Source of the DNA: CAZOZZ01 sp965262425
GTDB taxonomy: Bacteria > Acidobacteriota > Terriglobia > 20CM-2-55-15
Assembly (NCBI GenBank): GCA_965262425.1
Contig: OZ253536.1
Location: 5,890,001-5,954,000, forward strand
Reading direction: 5' to 3'
DNA length: 64,000 nucleotides
Position 1 is the stretch's first letter. The number at the start of each line of letters is the position of its first letter. The notes under the pieces were generated by a model. It had not been told where the DNA came from, did no database searches, and worked only from the letters and a program-made list of their open reading frames with translations. Below, piece after piece: positions 24,027-36,086 of the stretch. The position numbers were made by a program, and so were the translations under genes.

Positions 24027-25376
24027 ATGCTAAAACTATTTGGCACGGACGGCATCCGCGCCCGCGCGGGACAGTTCCCCCTCGACAGCAGCACGATCTT
24101 TGCCATAGGTAAAGCAATCGGCGAGCAGTTGTCTGGAAAGATACTGATCGGTCAGGATTCCAGGACCTCGGGCCCTTGGATCTTCGATCTGTTGAAAAGT
24201 GGGATAGAGGAGAACGGCAGGGGTATCGAAGACACCGGCATCTTGCCCACGCCGGCGATCGCCCTTCTGACCCAACAAAGCCCCTGCGGGGGCGGTGTGA
24301 TGATTTCGGCCTCCCACAACTCTTTCGAGGACAACGGTATCAAGATTTTTGGGGCAAGTGGGCAGAAACTCAGTGAGGCGGAAGAATCCAGGATCGAGAG
24401 ACGGATTGAGGAATTGATTGCCCATGGCGACACTCCGAACGAAGAGCCAGACCGACAGAATCCACAGCCCCCGGCGCCGGGATCCCGGGTGTGGTCGGAA
24501 CGCTATCAGAGTCTCCTCCGGGATCGATTTCCGGAAGGACGCTGGCTGGAGGGCACCCGCCTGGTCGCCGACTGTGCGAACGGTGCAATGAGTTGGCTGG
24601 CGCCCGCACTCTTGCGGAGCCTGGGCGCTGAAGTGTGCGAGATCGAGACAAATCCATCCGGCACCAACATCAATGCAGGGTGCGGCGCCGTTCACCCGGC
24701 CTCCCTGATGGACGCCGTCGGTCAACACGAGGCGGATCTTGGGGTGGCTTTTGACGGAGACGGGGACCGCTCCCTTTTCGTCTCCGCGAACGGCCGCCTG
24801 ATCGACGGCGACGCGGTCCTACTCTTGATGGCCCGTCGGATGAAGACCCTGGGGACGCTCGAACCACCGACGATCATTGGCACGTCCATGACCAACTACA
24901 GCCTTGAAGAGACTCTAGGACGCGAAGGCATACGACTGGTCCGGGTTGATGTGGGCGATCGGCATGTCTTCAAGGAAATGAGGGCCCGGGGAAGCGTTCT
25001 GGGTGGCGAACCGTCCGGTCACATTATCTTTTCAGATGTCGGACTCTCCGGAGACGGATTGCTGACCACATTGAGAGTGTGCGAAGCGATTGTCGCCGTC
25101 GGGAGTTCGCTCGGCGAACTAACCGACGACTGGAAGGCGGCACCGCAACTCTTGAAGAACGTTCCCGTCGAACGGAAAGTGCCGCTGGAAACGATGCCCG
25201 CTTTTGGCCAGAAGATTGTTGAGATCAGTCAAACCCTGGATGGGCATGGCCGTGTCGTCGTCCGGTATTCAGGAACCGAGGCCTTGCTTCGTGTGATGAT
25301 CGAAAGCGATTCCGATCAGAAGAACGAACAGTTGGCCGACGAGCTGATTTCAGTCTACAGAAGTGAAATTGAGTAG
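24027..25376 (+). CDS. glmM: Phosphoglucosamine mutase
   Basis: 449 residues. It interconverts glucosamine-6-phosphate and glucosamine-1-phosphate on the way to UDP-GlcNAc for peptidoglycan. The phosphoserine loop MISASHNSFEDNGIK (about 91-105), the metal-binding loop DGDGDRSLF (about 243), the sugar-binding GGEPSGH and the phosphate-binding RYSGTEALLRVM near the C terminus are all present. ATG 24027 follows AGGA and begins the conserved KLFGTDGIR; an upstream start at 23991 adds an unconserved extension. It follows folP-cdaA-cdaR after a 238-bp gap that holds an inverted-repeat element. The transcript meets a bidirectional terminator shared with the rRNA operon. Confidence 0.95.
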   Translation: MLKLFGTDGIRARAGQFPLDSSTIFAIGKAIGEQLSGKILIGQDSRTSGPWIFDLLKSGIEENGRGIEDTGILPTPAIALLTQQSPCGGGVMISASHNSFEDNGIKIFGASGQKLSEAEESRIERRIEELIAHGDTPNEEPDRQNPQPPAPGSRVWSERYQSLLRDRFPEGRWLEGTRLVADCANGAMSWLAPALLRSLGAEVCEIETNPSGTNINAGCGAVHPASLMDAVGQHEADLGVAFDGDGDRSLFVSANGRLIDGDAVLLLMARRMKTLGTLEPPTIIGTSMTNYSLEETLGREGIRLVRVDVGDRHVFKEMRARGSVLGGEPSGHIIFSDVGLSGDGLLTTLRVCEAIVAVGSSLGELTDDWKAAPQLLKNVPVERKVPLETMPAFGQKIVEISQTLDGHGRVVVRYSGTEALLRVMIESDSDQKNEQLADELISVYRSEIE

Positions 25377-25389
25377 GGCGGGCAACAAG

Positions 25390-25424
25390 AAAGCCCCGAC
25401 GGTCGTTCGACTGTCGGGGCTTTT
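25390..25424. terminator. Bidirectional terminator between glmM and 5S rRNA
   Basis: AGCCCCGAC and GTCGGGGCT, extended by GTCG/CGAC, form a strong hairpin. It is flanked by TTTT on the plus side and by AAGAAA (TTTCTT on the minus strand) on the other, so it can stop the glmM transcript and the convergent rRNA operon. Confidence 0.9.
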
Positions 25425-25436
25425 CTTCAATTAATT

Positions 25437-25552
<116 letters not shown>

Positions 25553-25592
25553 AAAATTGTGATTGTCGAAAGACCATCAGGTCGTTAACAAA

Positions 25593-25608
25593 TGAATATT
25601 GATGGGCA
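25593..25608 (-). other. 3' arm of the pre-23S processing stem
   Basis: The 16 bases here are the exact reverse complement of 28798-28813 on the other side of 23S. In the precursor RNA they would pair to close a stalk around 23S, the usual substrate for RNase III. Confidence 0.75.
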
Positions 25609-25654
25609 AGTTGAGCGCGATAGGAACAAATCTTGTAGTGATTAGATCAATAAT

Positions 25655-28650
<2,996 letters not shown>

Positions 28651-28797
28651 CTACAGTAAAATTTACTCGCCTAAGGCGCTCGCTCTACTCATAACGTCTA
28701 GCTTGCTGGTCCGCAGAATACAGAAATGTGCGATCAAAAAGACCACACCTACACGAGAGGCGTTCCAGCTCGCTCCACGTCAGGAATTCGTAGAGTT

Positions 28798-28813
28798 TGC
28801 CCATCAATATTCA
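28798..28813 (-). other. 5' arm of the pre-23S processing stem
   Basis: TGAATATTGATGGGCA on the minus strand is the exact complement of the arm at 25593-25608 beyond the 3' end of 23S. The two arms lie about 150 nt before and 47 nt after mature 23S. Confidence 0.75.
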
Positions 28814-28814
28814 G

Positions 28815-28826
28815 TTGTCAAAGACC
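28815..28826 (-). promoter_or_regulatory. boxA-like antitermination site in the spacer
   Basis: GGTCTTTGACAA on the minus strand resembles the Nus boxA consensus GCTCTTTAACAA, and lies just upstream of the processing arm, where rRNA operons often carry a second boxA. Confidence 0.55.
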
Positions 28827-28980
28827 TCAAAAGTTTTCTGCGAGCGCAACTCGCAGGAAACTGTGGCGGCGGCCGTTAGGCTGCCTGGGAAAAGGAATCG
28901 GGTACAGACACCTCATTTCCGGTGACTGAAAACCTCGTAGACCGATACGTCGGAAATTAGGTATCAGTCCCCTTTCCAAA

Positions 28981-29053
<73 letters not shown>

Positions 29054-29133
29054 CTGGCATTGTTCTGGCAACAACTAACAGGGGAAACCCGGGTGTCCCT
29101 CCGAAGGCCGGCGACCCTGATTCGTTACCGAAA

Positions 29134-30947
<1,814 letters not shown>

Positions 30948-31020
30948 TTTTGAAAGTCAAAACCAATAAACTTGCTTAGCTGATAACTCAGTTTAGTTCA
31001 ACTTTTAGGCACGCTCTCAA

Positions 31021-31032
31021 TTGTCAAAGAGC
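31021..31032 (-). promoter_or_regulatory. boxA antitermination site in the rRNA leader
   Basis: GCTCTTTGACAA on the minus strand differs from the boxA consensus GCTCTTTAACAA at one position and lies about 75 nt before 16S. NusB-S10 binding here would protect the rRNA transcript from premature termination. Confidence 0.75.
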
Positions 31033-31105
31033 TTTTCGGCTCTCAGGCCTCAAATTGTGCTTGAATCCGCGTCTCAACCAAGGTCAAAATACGAAATCAG
31101 GGGCC

Positions 31106-31136
31106 AAAAAGACCGCCAGAATGGTACTTGACGGTC
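31106..31136 (-). terminator. Terminator-like hairpin in the rRNA leader
   Basis: On the minus strand GACCGTC and GGCGGTC pair over 7 bp with one T-G pair around a 12-nt loop, followed by TTTTT. It lies about 45 nt after the predicted transcription start and before boxA, so it could act as an attenuator. Confidence 0.5.
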
Positions 31137-31187
31137 TATCTCACCACCCTGCACGCGATACAACCAAGCGCACAGGCACAGCACCCA

Positions 31188-31216
31188 ATAGTACGAGTCC
31201 GGGAACGTCATGTCAA
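31188..31216 (-). promoter_or_regulatory. rRNA operon promoter
   Basis: On the minus strand a perfect TTGACA (-35, 31211-31216) and TACTAT (-10, 31188-31193) are separated by exactly 17 bp. Transcription would start near 31181, giving a leader of about 235 nt before 16S. This is the strongest promoter seen in the window. Confidence 0.88.
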
Positions 31217-31366
31217 GAGGGTCGGCCTCTTAATTTGTTGACGACACACGCGAACCCCAAGGTGATACGATGATGGCACTGAGGGGCGTGGCCGACAGCG
31301 CAGCGACATGAGACACACAACATCAAATGACCGCGCTTCTGTCTGTGATTTTTCCGGGGGGCTCAT

Positions 31367-31858
31367 ATGAAAAGGAAACGCGGCAATTACCGCAACATCA
31401 ACAAACTGGGGCTCGTGTTCTGTTTGTTTCTGCTCTCGACGACCATGGTGTTGCTTGGTCAAGGGTCTCGTAAGTGGATCGGAACCTGGGAGTTAAACCT
31501 TGATGAGTCAATCTTCAGGAACAGCGAAGACAACGGACCTCCGTGGAAAAGCCGGACCTGGAGCATCGCAGCCATTGCAGGAAGTATAACGATCACGGAT
31601 GATCTGGTCCCCGCCAAGGGAGCTGCGATCCACCAGGAGTACACCGTCCCATCCGACGGAGCCGAAGTTCCCCTGGAACACCTTCCAGATTTTACGATCT
31701 CGTTCAATCTCGTGGATGACAACACGTTCGAGCTCATCACAAGGACCGAGAGCAGTTCCAGCACAGAGCGCTTTGTGGTTTCACCCGACGGAAAGTCGCT
31801 GACACACACTTTTGTCGGAATACCAACTAACACGGATGTGTACGACAAGCAGCCGTAG
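31367..31858 (+). CDS. Secreted hypothetical protein
   Basis: 163 residues. A basic N terminus and hydrophobic stretch (LGLVFCLFLLSTTMVLLGQG) form a signal peptide. The mature part begins KWIGTWELNLDESIF, a pattern found in small exported proteins of Acidobacteriota that resemble lipocalin-like beta barrels (GTWxLNxxxS), and continues as alternating beta strands (FTISFNLVDDNTFELITRTE, SLTHTFVG). I do not know a function. ATG follows a GGGGGG tract. The cytochrome gene starts 18 bp after the stop, so the two are probably one transcript in the periplasm. Confidence 0.7.
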   Translation: MKRKRGNYRNINKLGLVFCLFLLSTTMVLLGQGSRKWIGTWELNLDESIFRNSEDNGPPWKSRTWSIAAIAGSITITDDLVPAKGAAIHQEYTVPSDGAEVPLEHLPDFTISFNLVDDNTFELITRTESSSSTERFVVSPDGKSLTHTFVGIPTNTDVYDKQP

Positions 31859-31876
31859 ATTTGGGAGCGCCTAAGG

Positions 31877-32650
31877 ATGCGTCGAAGGTTTACCATCATT
31901 TTCATCCCCCTGATGATGATGCTCGGACTCTCTGAGGGACTCGGAACGGCCAACACCGAGTCGGCCGAGCAAAACGGTTCCGAACGTTGGACGGTCTGGG
32001 ACGGCATCTACACGGATGCGGAAGCCGAAAACGGCTGGTATACCTACTCGCGTACCTGCTCACGTTGCCATGGAGAGGTCCTTGAAGGCGGGAGCGCGCC
32101 CGCCCTGACAGGCAATCACTTTCTCGAGAGCTGGCGCGAAGACACGCTGGAAAACCTGTTTGCCGTTATGAAGACGATGCCGCCCAGGGGCTCATCCCTG
32201 GACGATCGGTCGGGACTGGATGTCCTGGGGTACATTCTGCAGGCGAACGGCTATCCGGCCGGCGGCTATCGCCTGAACACAAGCACCCTCGAAACAGTCT
32301 GGATAGAAGGAGCGAATGGTCCTCAACCCGTCCCCGATCGGTCCCTGGTCGAAGTCGTCGGTTGCATGACCCAGGTCGAAGGCGACGAATGGACACTGAC
32401 AATGGCCAGCCAGCCGGTACGGACGAGAAAGTCGGATCGAGCGACCAGGGAAGAGCTGAATGAGGCAGAAACGAAACCGCTGGGAAACAACCAGTTTCGC
32501 CTCCAGAACTTCTACATGTTGGGATCTTTCGATCCGGATCTACACGAGGGCCACAAGATGCAGGCCAAGGGAGCTCTCATTCGGAATTCCGATGGCGACC
32601 GCATCAGCCTGACGGCGCTAGGTATGGTCGCGGAGGGTTGCGGGCAGTAA
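31877..32650 (+). CDS. Exported monohaem cytochrome c
   Basis: 257 residues. A signal peptide (FTIIFIPLMMMLGLSEGLGTA) leads to a class I cytochrome c domain with one haem site CSRCH at 61-65 and a probable distal methionine in MKTMPPRGS. The C-terminal 110 residues (VEVVGCMTQVEGDEWTL, NNQFRLQNFYMLGSF, HKMQAKGALIR) form a second, beta-rich domain with no haem motif; similar tails are seen on Acidobacteriota cytochromes. It should carry electrons in the periplasm, partner unknown. ATG follows AAGG. It is paired with the small secreted protein before it. The stop is followed by an inverted-repeat element. Confidence 0.85.
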   Translation: MRRRFTIIFIPLMMMLGLSEGLGTANTESAEQNGSERWTVWDGIYTDAEAENGWYTYSRTCSRCHGEVLEGGSAPALTGNHFLESWREDTLENLFAVMKTMPPRGSSLDDRSGLDVLGYILQANGYPAGGYRLNTSTLETVWIEGANGPQPVPDRSLVEVVGCMTQVEGDEWTLTMASQPVRTRKSDRATREELNEAETKPLGNNQFRLQNFYMLGSFDPDLHEGHKMQAKGALIRNSDGDRISLTALGMVAEGCGQ

Positions 32651-32673
32651 CCAGCGTCAACGTGGGAGCAACC

Positions 32674-32854
32674 TAGGAGCCTGTGGTGAAAGTCTGTAGC
32701 GACGCGACATCACAAAGATCGCGAAGTTGCTTGTCAGGACGTTTCTCTGCCCCAGAAGACAAATTGCGTACTCTGCGTCTTGGCGTCTTTGCGTTGAACT
32801 GCCCGCCCCTATCCACTGCTTCTCGCTACGATGCGCTTGCCGCCGAGGCTCCTG
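32674..32854. repeat. MITE-like inverted-repeat element, second copy
   Basis: TAGGAGCCTG starts at 32674 and its counterpart AGGAGCCTCGGCGGCA reads on the minus strand up to 32854. The right arm matches the right arm of the element at 23816-23979 closely (TCTCGCTACGAT, then TGCCGCCGAGGCTCCT in both). The interior differs and contains GCGTCTTGGCGTCTTTGCG, a tandem of GCGTCTT-like units. It has no coding capacity. Confidence 0.7.
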
Positions 32855-32863
32855 GCTAGTCCA

Positions 32864-32904
32864 GCAACAAGAAAGCCCCGGAATTCCATTCGGAACGCGG
32901 GGCT
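32864..32904 (-). terminator. Terminator of the DUF1592-DUF1552-ankyrin operon
   Basis: AGCCCCG (32874-32880) pairs with CGGGGCT (32898-32904), extended by TTCC/GGAA. On the minus strand the stem is followed by TTTCTTGTT. It lies 28 bp after the ankyrin gene stop. On the plus strand the following sequence is less T-rich. Confidence 0.8.
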
Positions 32905-32932
32905 CTTGCTATCTTCGAGTGATCGTGAAGTC

Positions 32933-34609
32933 TTAATTCGGGGTTCTGCCCTCGGCGTTGAACTTCCCGTCCACACACTGGTCGGATCGACAGTTATCCT
33001 GGAATGGCGATCCCAACTTCACCAGCAGATCGCGGATTGACGGCTTGGGAATGAAGAATCGCGATGGGCCAAACGCCATATCGGCAACCGAATTCCCGTC
33101 CTTGTTGATCGCCTCGATGTCGGCACCCTGGTCCAGCAGGTACAGGATCATTTCTTCGTCGCCTCGGGCGGCCGCTCCGTGTAGAGCGGTAAACCCATCG
33201 ACATCCGGGGCGTTCACATCGTTGCCAAATTCCACGCAGTAGCTGACTGCGTCCATCCAGGAGTCCGGAGAATTCTGGGTAAAGTTTCCGATCCAACCGA
33301 TCCCCGACGCCACCACCAGCGGTGTCGCGCCTCCTTTGCTGGCAAGCCTGGGATCTGCTCCACCTTCGACCAGGACGCGCATCGCTTCGACATCACTCGA
33401 TTGTGCGGCTCGCCAGAAGGCAGTGGATCCGGCGGGATCGATCCAACCGCGATCGTGAGACGTCGGGCTGAACCATAGTTTCCTCTCGATCCTGGCGTCC
33501 GGGTCCGCTCCATGATCCAGAAAGGCCTGGAGGAGGTCGAGTGAATCCACCGTCTCCTGGTCCGTCCTCGGGTTTGGGGCCCAGGACACGGGTGCATATC
33601 GCATGTTGACTGTCGCATACAAGGGAGTGAGCCCGTCAAGGTTGGCGAGGTTCGGGTCCGCTCCGCTGTCGAGAAGGAACTTGGCCACGGTGTAATGACC
33701 ATTGGCAATCGCGATCACCATGGCGCTCGAGCCTTCACCGACGTTGACCTGATCAACGTCGGCACCGGCCTCGACGAGTGCGCGGACCGACTCCAGGTTG
33801 CCATCGCGGGCAGCAAACAACAGTGCGGTCATGCCGCCCATTATGGAGTTGGTACCCGGAGCTCTCGGACCTCCTCTTCTCCTGTTTGGCGGAGGGGCCT
33901 GCGGTTGCCCGCCGGGGCCTCCACCTCTGGCTCCGGCTTGTCCTGCTGCGGGGGCAGGCGGCTGCGGCGGTTGGACGATGACATTTCCGACCGTGTCGAC
34001 GGGAGGGCCGGTCATCGGAACAAGCAGCGAGGCGAGGCCAACGTGCGCGCCCCGCTCTGCCAGAACCCTAATGACCTCCGACCGATTTTCCCAGGCGGCA
34101 AACATCAATGCCGTCTGGCCGTTCGTGGATTCTCTGACGTTCACGAATGCGCCGTGGTCCAGCAGTGCACTCACCGCGTCCTCACTGCCTGACAGAGCCG
34201 CCGACATGAGATGGGTCGTTCCGTTTGATGTCAGAGCGTGCACATCCGCACCAGCCTCCACCAGAGTCTCGATCATCTCGGCGCTACCGTTCTTGGAGGC
34301 CAGGGCCAGAGGCGTAGTCCCTCCAATGCGGACCTTCGCCTTGACGTCTGCCTCGGCCACGATCAATAACCTCGCCATTTCCACGTCGTCTTGAAACGCA
34401 GCCCAGTGCAACGCAGTCATGCCGTCGCCCTGGGACGCATTCACATCGACTTCGTCGTCGGTGAGCAGGGAACGCACCGCTTCAATATCATTCGCCATGG
34501 CTGCGTCCGCCAGGGGGGCGTCGGTGGCGGCGGCCCAGAGCAGCACTGTCATGGACAGCACACCCACAACACCCATCGAGACACCGCCGATCAGTCTTCT
34601 TCGAAACAT
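32933..34609 (-). CDS. Exported ankyrin-repeat protein
   Basis: 558 residues. A signal peptide (MFRRRLIGGVSMGVVGVLSM...) is followed by about eleven ankyrin repeats in two groups, with typical units such as MTALHWAAFQDDVEMARLLI, GTTPLALASKNGSAEMIETL and FTALHGAAARGDEEMILYLL. Between the groups lies a low-complexity insert of about 40 residues rich in Pro, Gly and Gln (from about residue 215), probably a flexible linker. Ankyrin arrays bind proteins; a partner among the two enzymes encoded upstream is likely. ATG 34609 follows GGGAGGAG, ruling out the start at 34624. It is the last gene of the operon, 24 bp after the DUF1552 gene, and is followed by a terminator. Confidence 0.9.
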   Translation of the reverse strand: MFRRRLIGGVSMGVVGVLSMTVLLWAAATDAPLADAAMANDIEAVRSLLTDDEVDVNASQGDGMTALHWAAFQDDVEMARLLIVAEADVKAKVRIGGTTPLALASKNGSAEMIETLVEAGADVHALTSNGTTHLMSAALSGSEDAVSALLDHGAFVNVRESTNGQTALMFAAWENRSEVIRVLAERGAHVGLASLLVPMTGPPVDTVGNVIVQPPQPPAPAAGQAGARGGGPGGQPQAPPPNRRRGGPRAPGTNSIMGGMTALLFAARDGNLESVRALVEAGADVDQVNVGEGSSAMVIAIANGHYTVAKFLLDSGADPNLANLDGLTPLYATVNMRYAPVSWAPNPRTDQETVDSLDLLQAFLDHGADPDARIERKLWFSPTSHDRGWIDPAGSTAFWRAAQSSDVEAMRVLVEGGADPRLASKGGATPLVVASGIGWIGNFTQNSPDSWMDAVSYCVEFGNDVNAPDVDGFTALHGAAARGDEEMILYLLDQGADIEAINKDGNSVADMAFGPSRFFIPKPSIRDLLVKLGSPFQDNCRSDQCVDGKFNAEGRTPN

Positions 34610-34633
34610 GCAATCTCCTCCCACGGTCTCGAC

Positions 34634-36007
34634 CTAAATCGCAACCTCTCCCGTACTGTCGCCAAACGTATCGACATCGACACCGAGCTTATGCAACAGG
34701 GTCAGTAGAGCATTCGCCATGGGCGTTCCATCTGCGCACAGCACATGGTGATTGCCCTTCAACTGACCATTGGCCTTGCCCGCCAGGAACAGGGGAACAC
34801 GCAGGTGGTTGTGGACGCTTCCATCGCCCATGGGGCTGCCGTAGAGAACCATCGAATGATCCAGGAGGTTGCCGTCACCGTCGGGGGTGTTCTTCAACTT
34901 GTCGACGAAGTACGCCACCTGGTCCACGTGGAACGTATTGAGCCGGGAAAACTCTTCAAGCTTGTCCGGCTTGTTGCCGTGATGCGAAAGGGAGTGGAAC
35001 GGAGTCTTGACGCCACTTTCGGTGTAGACGCGGGAACTCACGTCACGCCCCATCTTGAACGCGGAAACACGCGTCATATCGGTCGAGAAGGCCAACACCT
35101 GAAGATCAAACATCAATTTGACATGCTCGCTCCAGACGTCCGGCACTCCGATCGGCGCGTCCGGCAAGGCGGTCGCTTCCCCGGACATGTTGTATTGCTC
35201 CGCCTTCTCTATGCGCCGTTCGATCTCACGAACATCGTCCAGGTAGTCGCCCAGACGATTCTGATCGCTCGGGCCAAGACCCTTTTTGAGTTCGGCAACC
35301 TTGCCCATGATCCCGTCGAGAATACTGGCGTTGGCCTGCCTGCGGCTCAGTCGCTGCTCGGGCGTCGCACCATCTCCGAACAAACGCTCGAAAGCTACTC
35401 GCGGATCGCGCTCCATCGGAAGAGGCGTCGTTGGTGAAGACCAGGAGATCGTGTTTGCGTATACACAACTGTAGCCATAACCGCAGGCTCCGGTCAGCGA
35501 ACCGACGTCCTCGATGGAGAGTTGAATCGAAGGCAACGGTGTGTCCTGACCGAACTTCTGCGCGTAAAGCTGGTCCATCGAGACGCCGTTATAGATGTCG
35601 GCACCTTCGGTCATCTTCGCGTGGGCGCACGTGAGGAAGGCGGCGGAGGAACGCGTATGGTCCGCGCCCGCCTCCTTCACCTCCTGAGCGGTGGCCGGAG
35701 CGATGTCGGTGTGGCTGACGATCGTCAGGTAGTCCTGATACGGAGCCAGCGATCGCAGGATGGCCGTGATCTCAAAATCACTTCCTTCCTTCTCCGGCGA
35801 CCAGTACTTGAGGCGTGTTCCGTCACCCGTACTGCCGGCCGAGCCGTGTACCATCTCGAGCGCGGCCAGACGCGTCGGCGGAACCGCAGCCGTCTGGCTC
35901 AAAGGAGTCTGTGCCGGCAGCATCGCCTCTAGCAACGGCAACGACAAAGTCACACCGATGCCACGTAGTGCCGTCCGCCTGGAAATGTGTTTCTTCGTGA
36001 TGTACAT
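34634..36007 (-). CDS. Tat-exported DUF1552 protein
   Basis: 457 residues. The N terminus HISRRTALRGIGVTLSLPLL is a twin-arginine signal, so the protein is folded before export. The rest matches DUF1552: GVSMDQLYAQKFG, PLPSIQLSIEDVGS, ACGYGYSCVYANTISWSSPT, HSLSHHGNKPDKLEEFSRL, MVLYGSPMGDGSVHNHLRVP. The residues HSLSHH and H in NHHVLCADG could be metal ligands. The family is usually found directly next to DUF1592-type cytochromes in Planctomycetes and Acidobacteriota, and here the cytochrome gene ends 79 bp upstream. Tat export suggests a cofactor, but which one is unknown. ATG follows GGAAGGGCG. Confidence 0.93.
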   Translation of the reverse strand: MYITKKHISRRTALRGIGVTLSLPLLEAMLPAQTPLSQTAAVPPTRLAALEMVHGSAGSTGDGTRLKYWSPEKEGSDFEITAILRSLAPYQDYLTIVSHTDIAPATAQEVKEAGADHTRSSAAFLTCAHAKMTEGADIYNGVSMDQLYAQKFGQDTPLPSIQLSIEDVGSLTGACGYGYSCVYANTISWSSPTTPLPMERDPRVAFERLFGDGATPEQRLSRRQANASILDGIMGKVAELKKGLGPSDQNRLGDYLDDVREIERRIEKAEQYNMSGEATALPDAPIGVPDVWSEHVKLMFDLQVLAFSTDMTRVSAFKMGRDVSSRVYTESGVKTPFHSLSHHGNKPDKLEEFSRLNTFHVDQVAYFVDKLKNTPDGDGNLLDHSMVLYGSPMGDGSVHNHLRVPLFLAGKANGQLKGNHHVLCADGTPMANALLTLLHKLGVDVDTFGDSTGEVAI

Positions 36008-36086
36008 CGCCCTTCCTCTCCTCTTCGTTGAATCTATGTTATTGAAAATTGCGATTTCTTTCGTCTGAATTCCTGCGCGTTGCCCG

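Larger units (their letters stand above)
28651..28980 (-). other. Spacer between tRNA-Ala and 23S rRNA
   Basis: 330 bases of transcribed spacer without a gene. It contains a boxA-like site and the 5' arm of the pre-23S stem. The remaining part has one hairpin-rich stretch (28830-28885, with GCGAGCGC and GCGGCGGCC-type segments) of no clear role. Confidence 0.7.
30948..31366. other. rRNA leader and divergent upstream region
   Basis: 419 bases without a protein gene. From right to left it holds the upstream region of the secreted-protein gene at 31367, the rRNA promoter (31188-31216), a terminator-like hairpin (31106-31136), boxA (31021-31032) and a candidate 16S processing arm (30986-30994). 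Confidence 0.75.
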
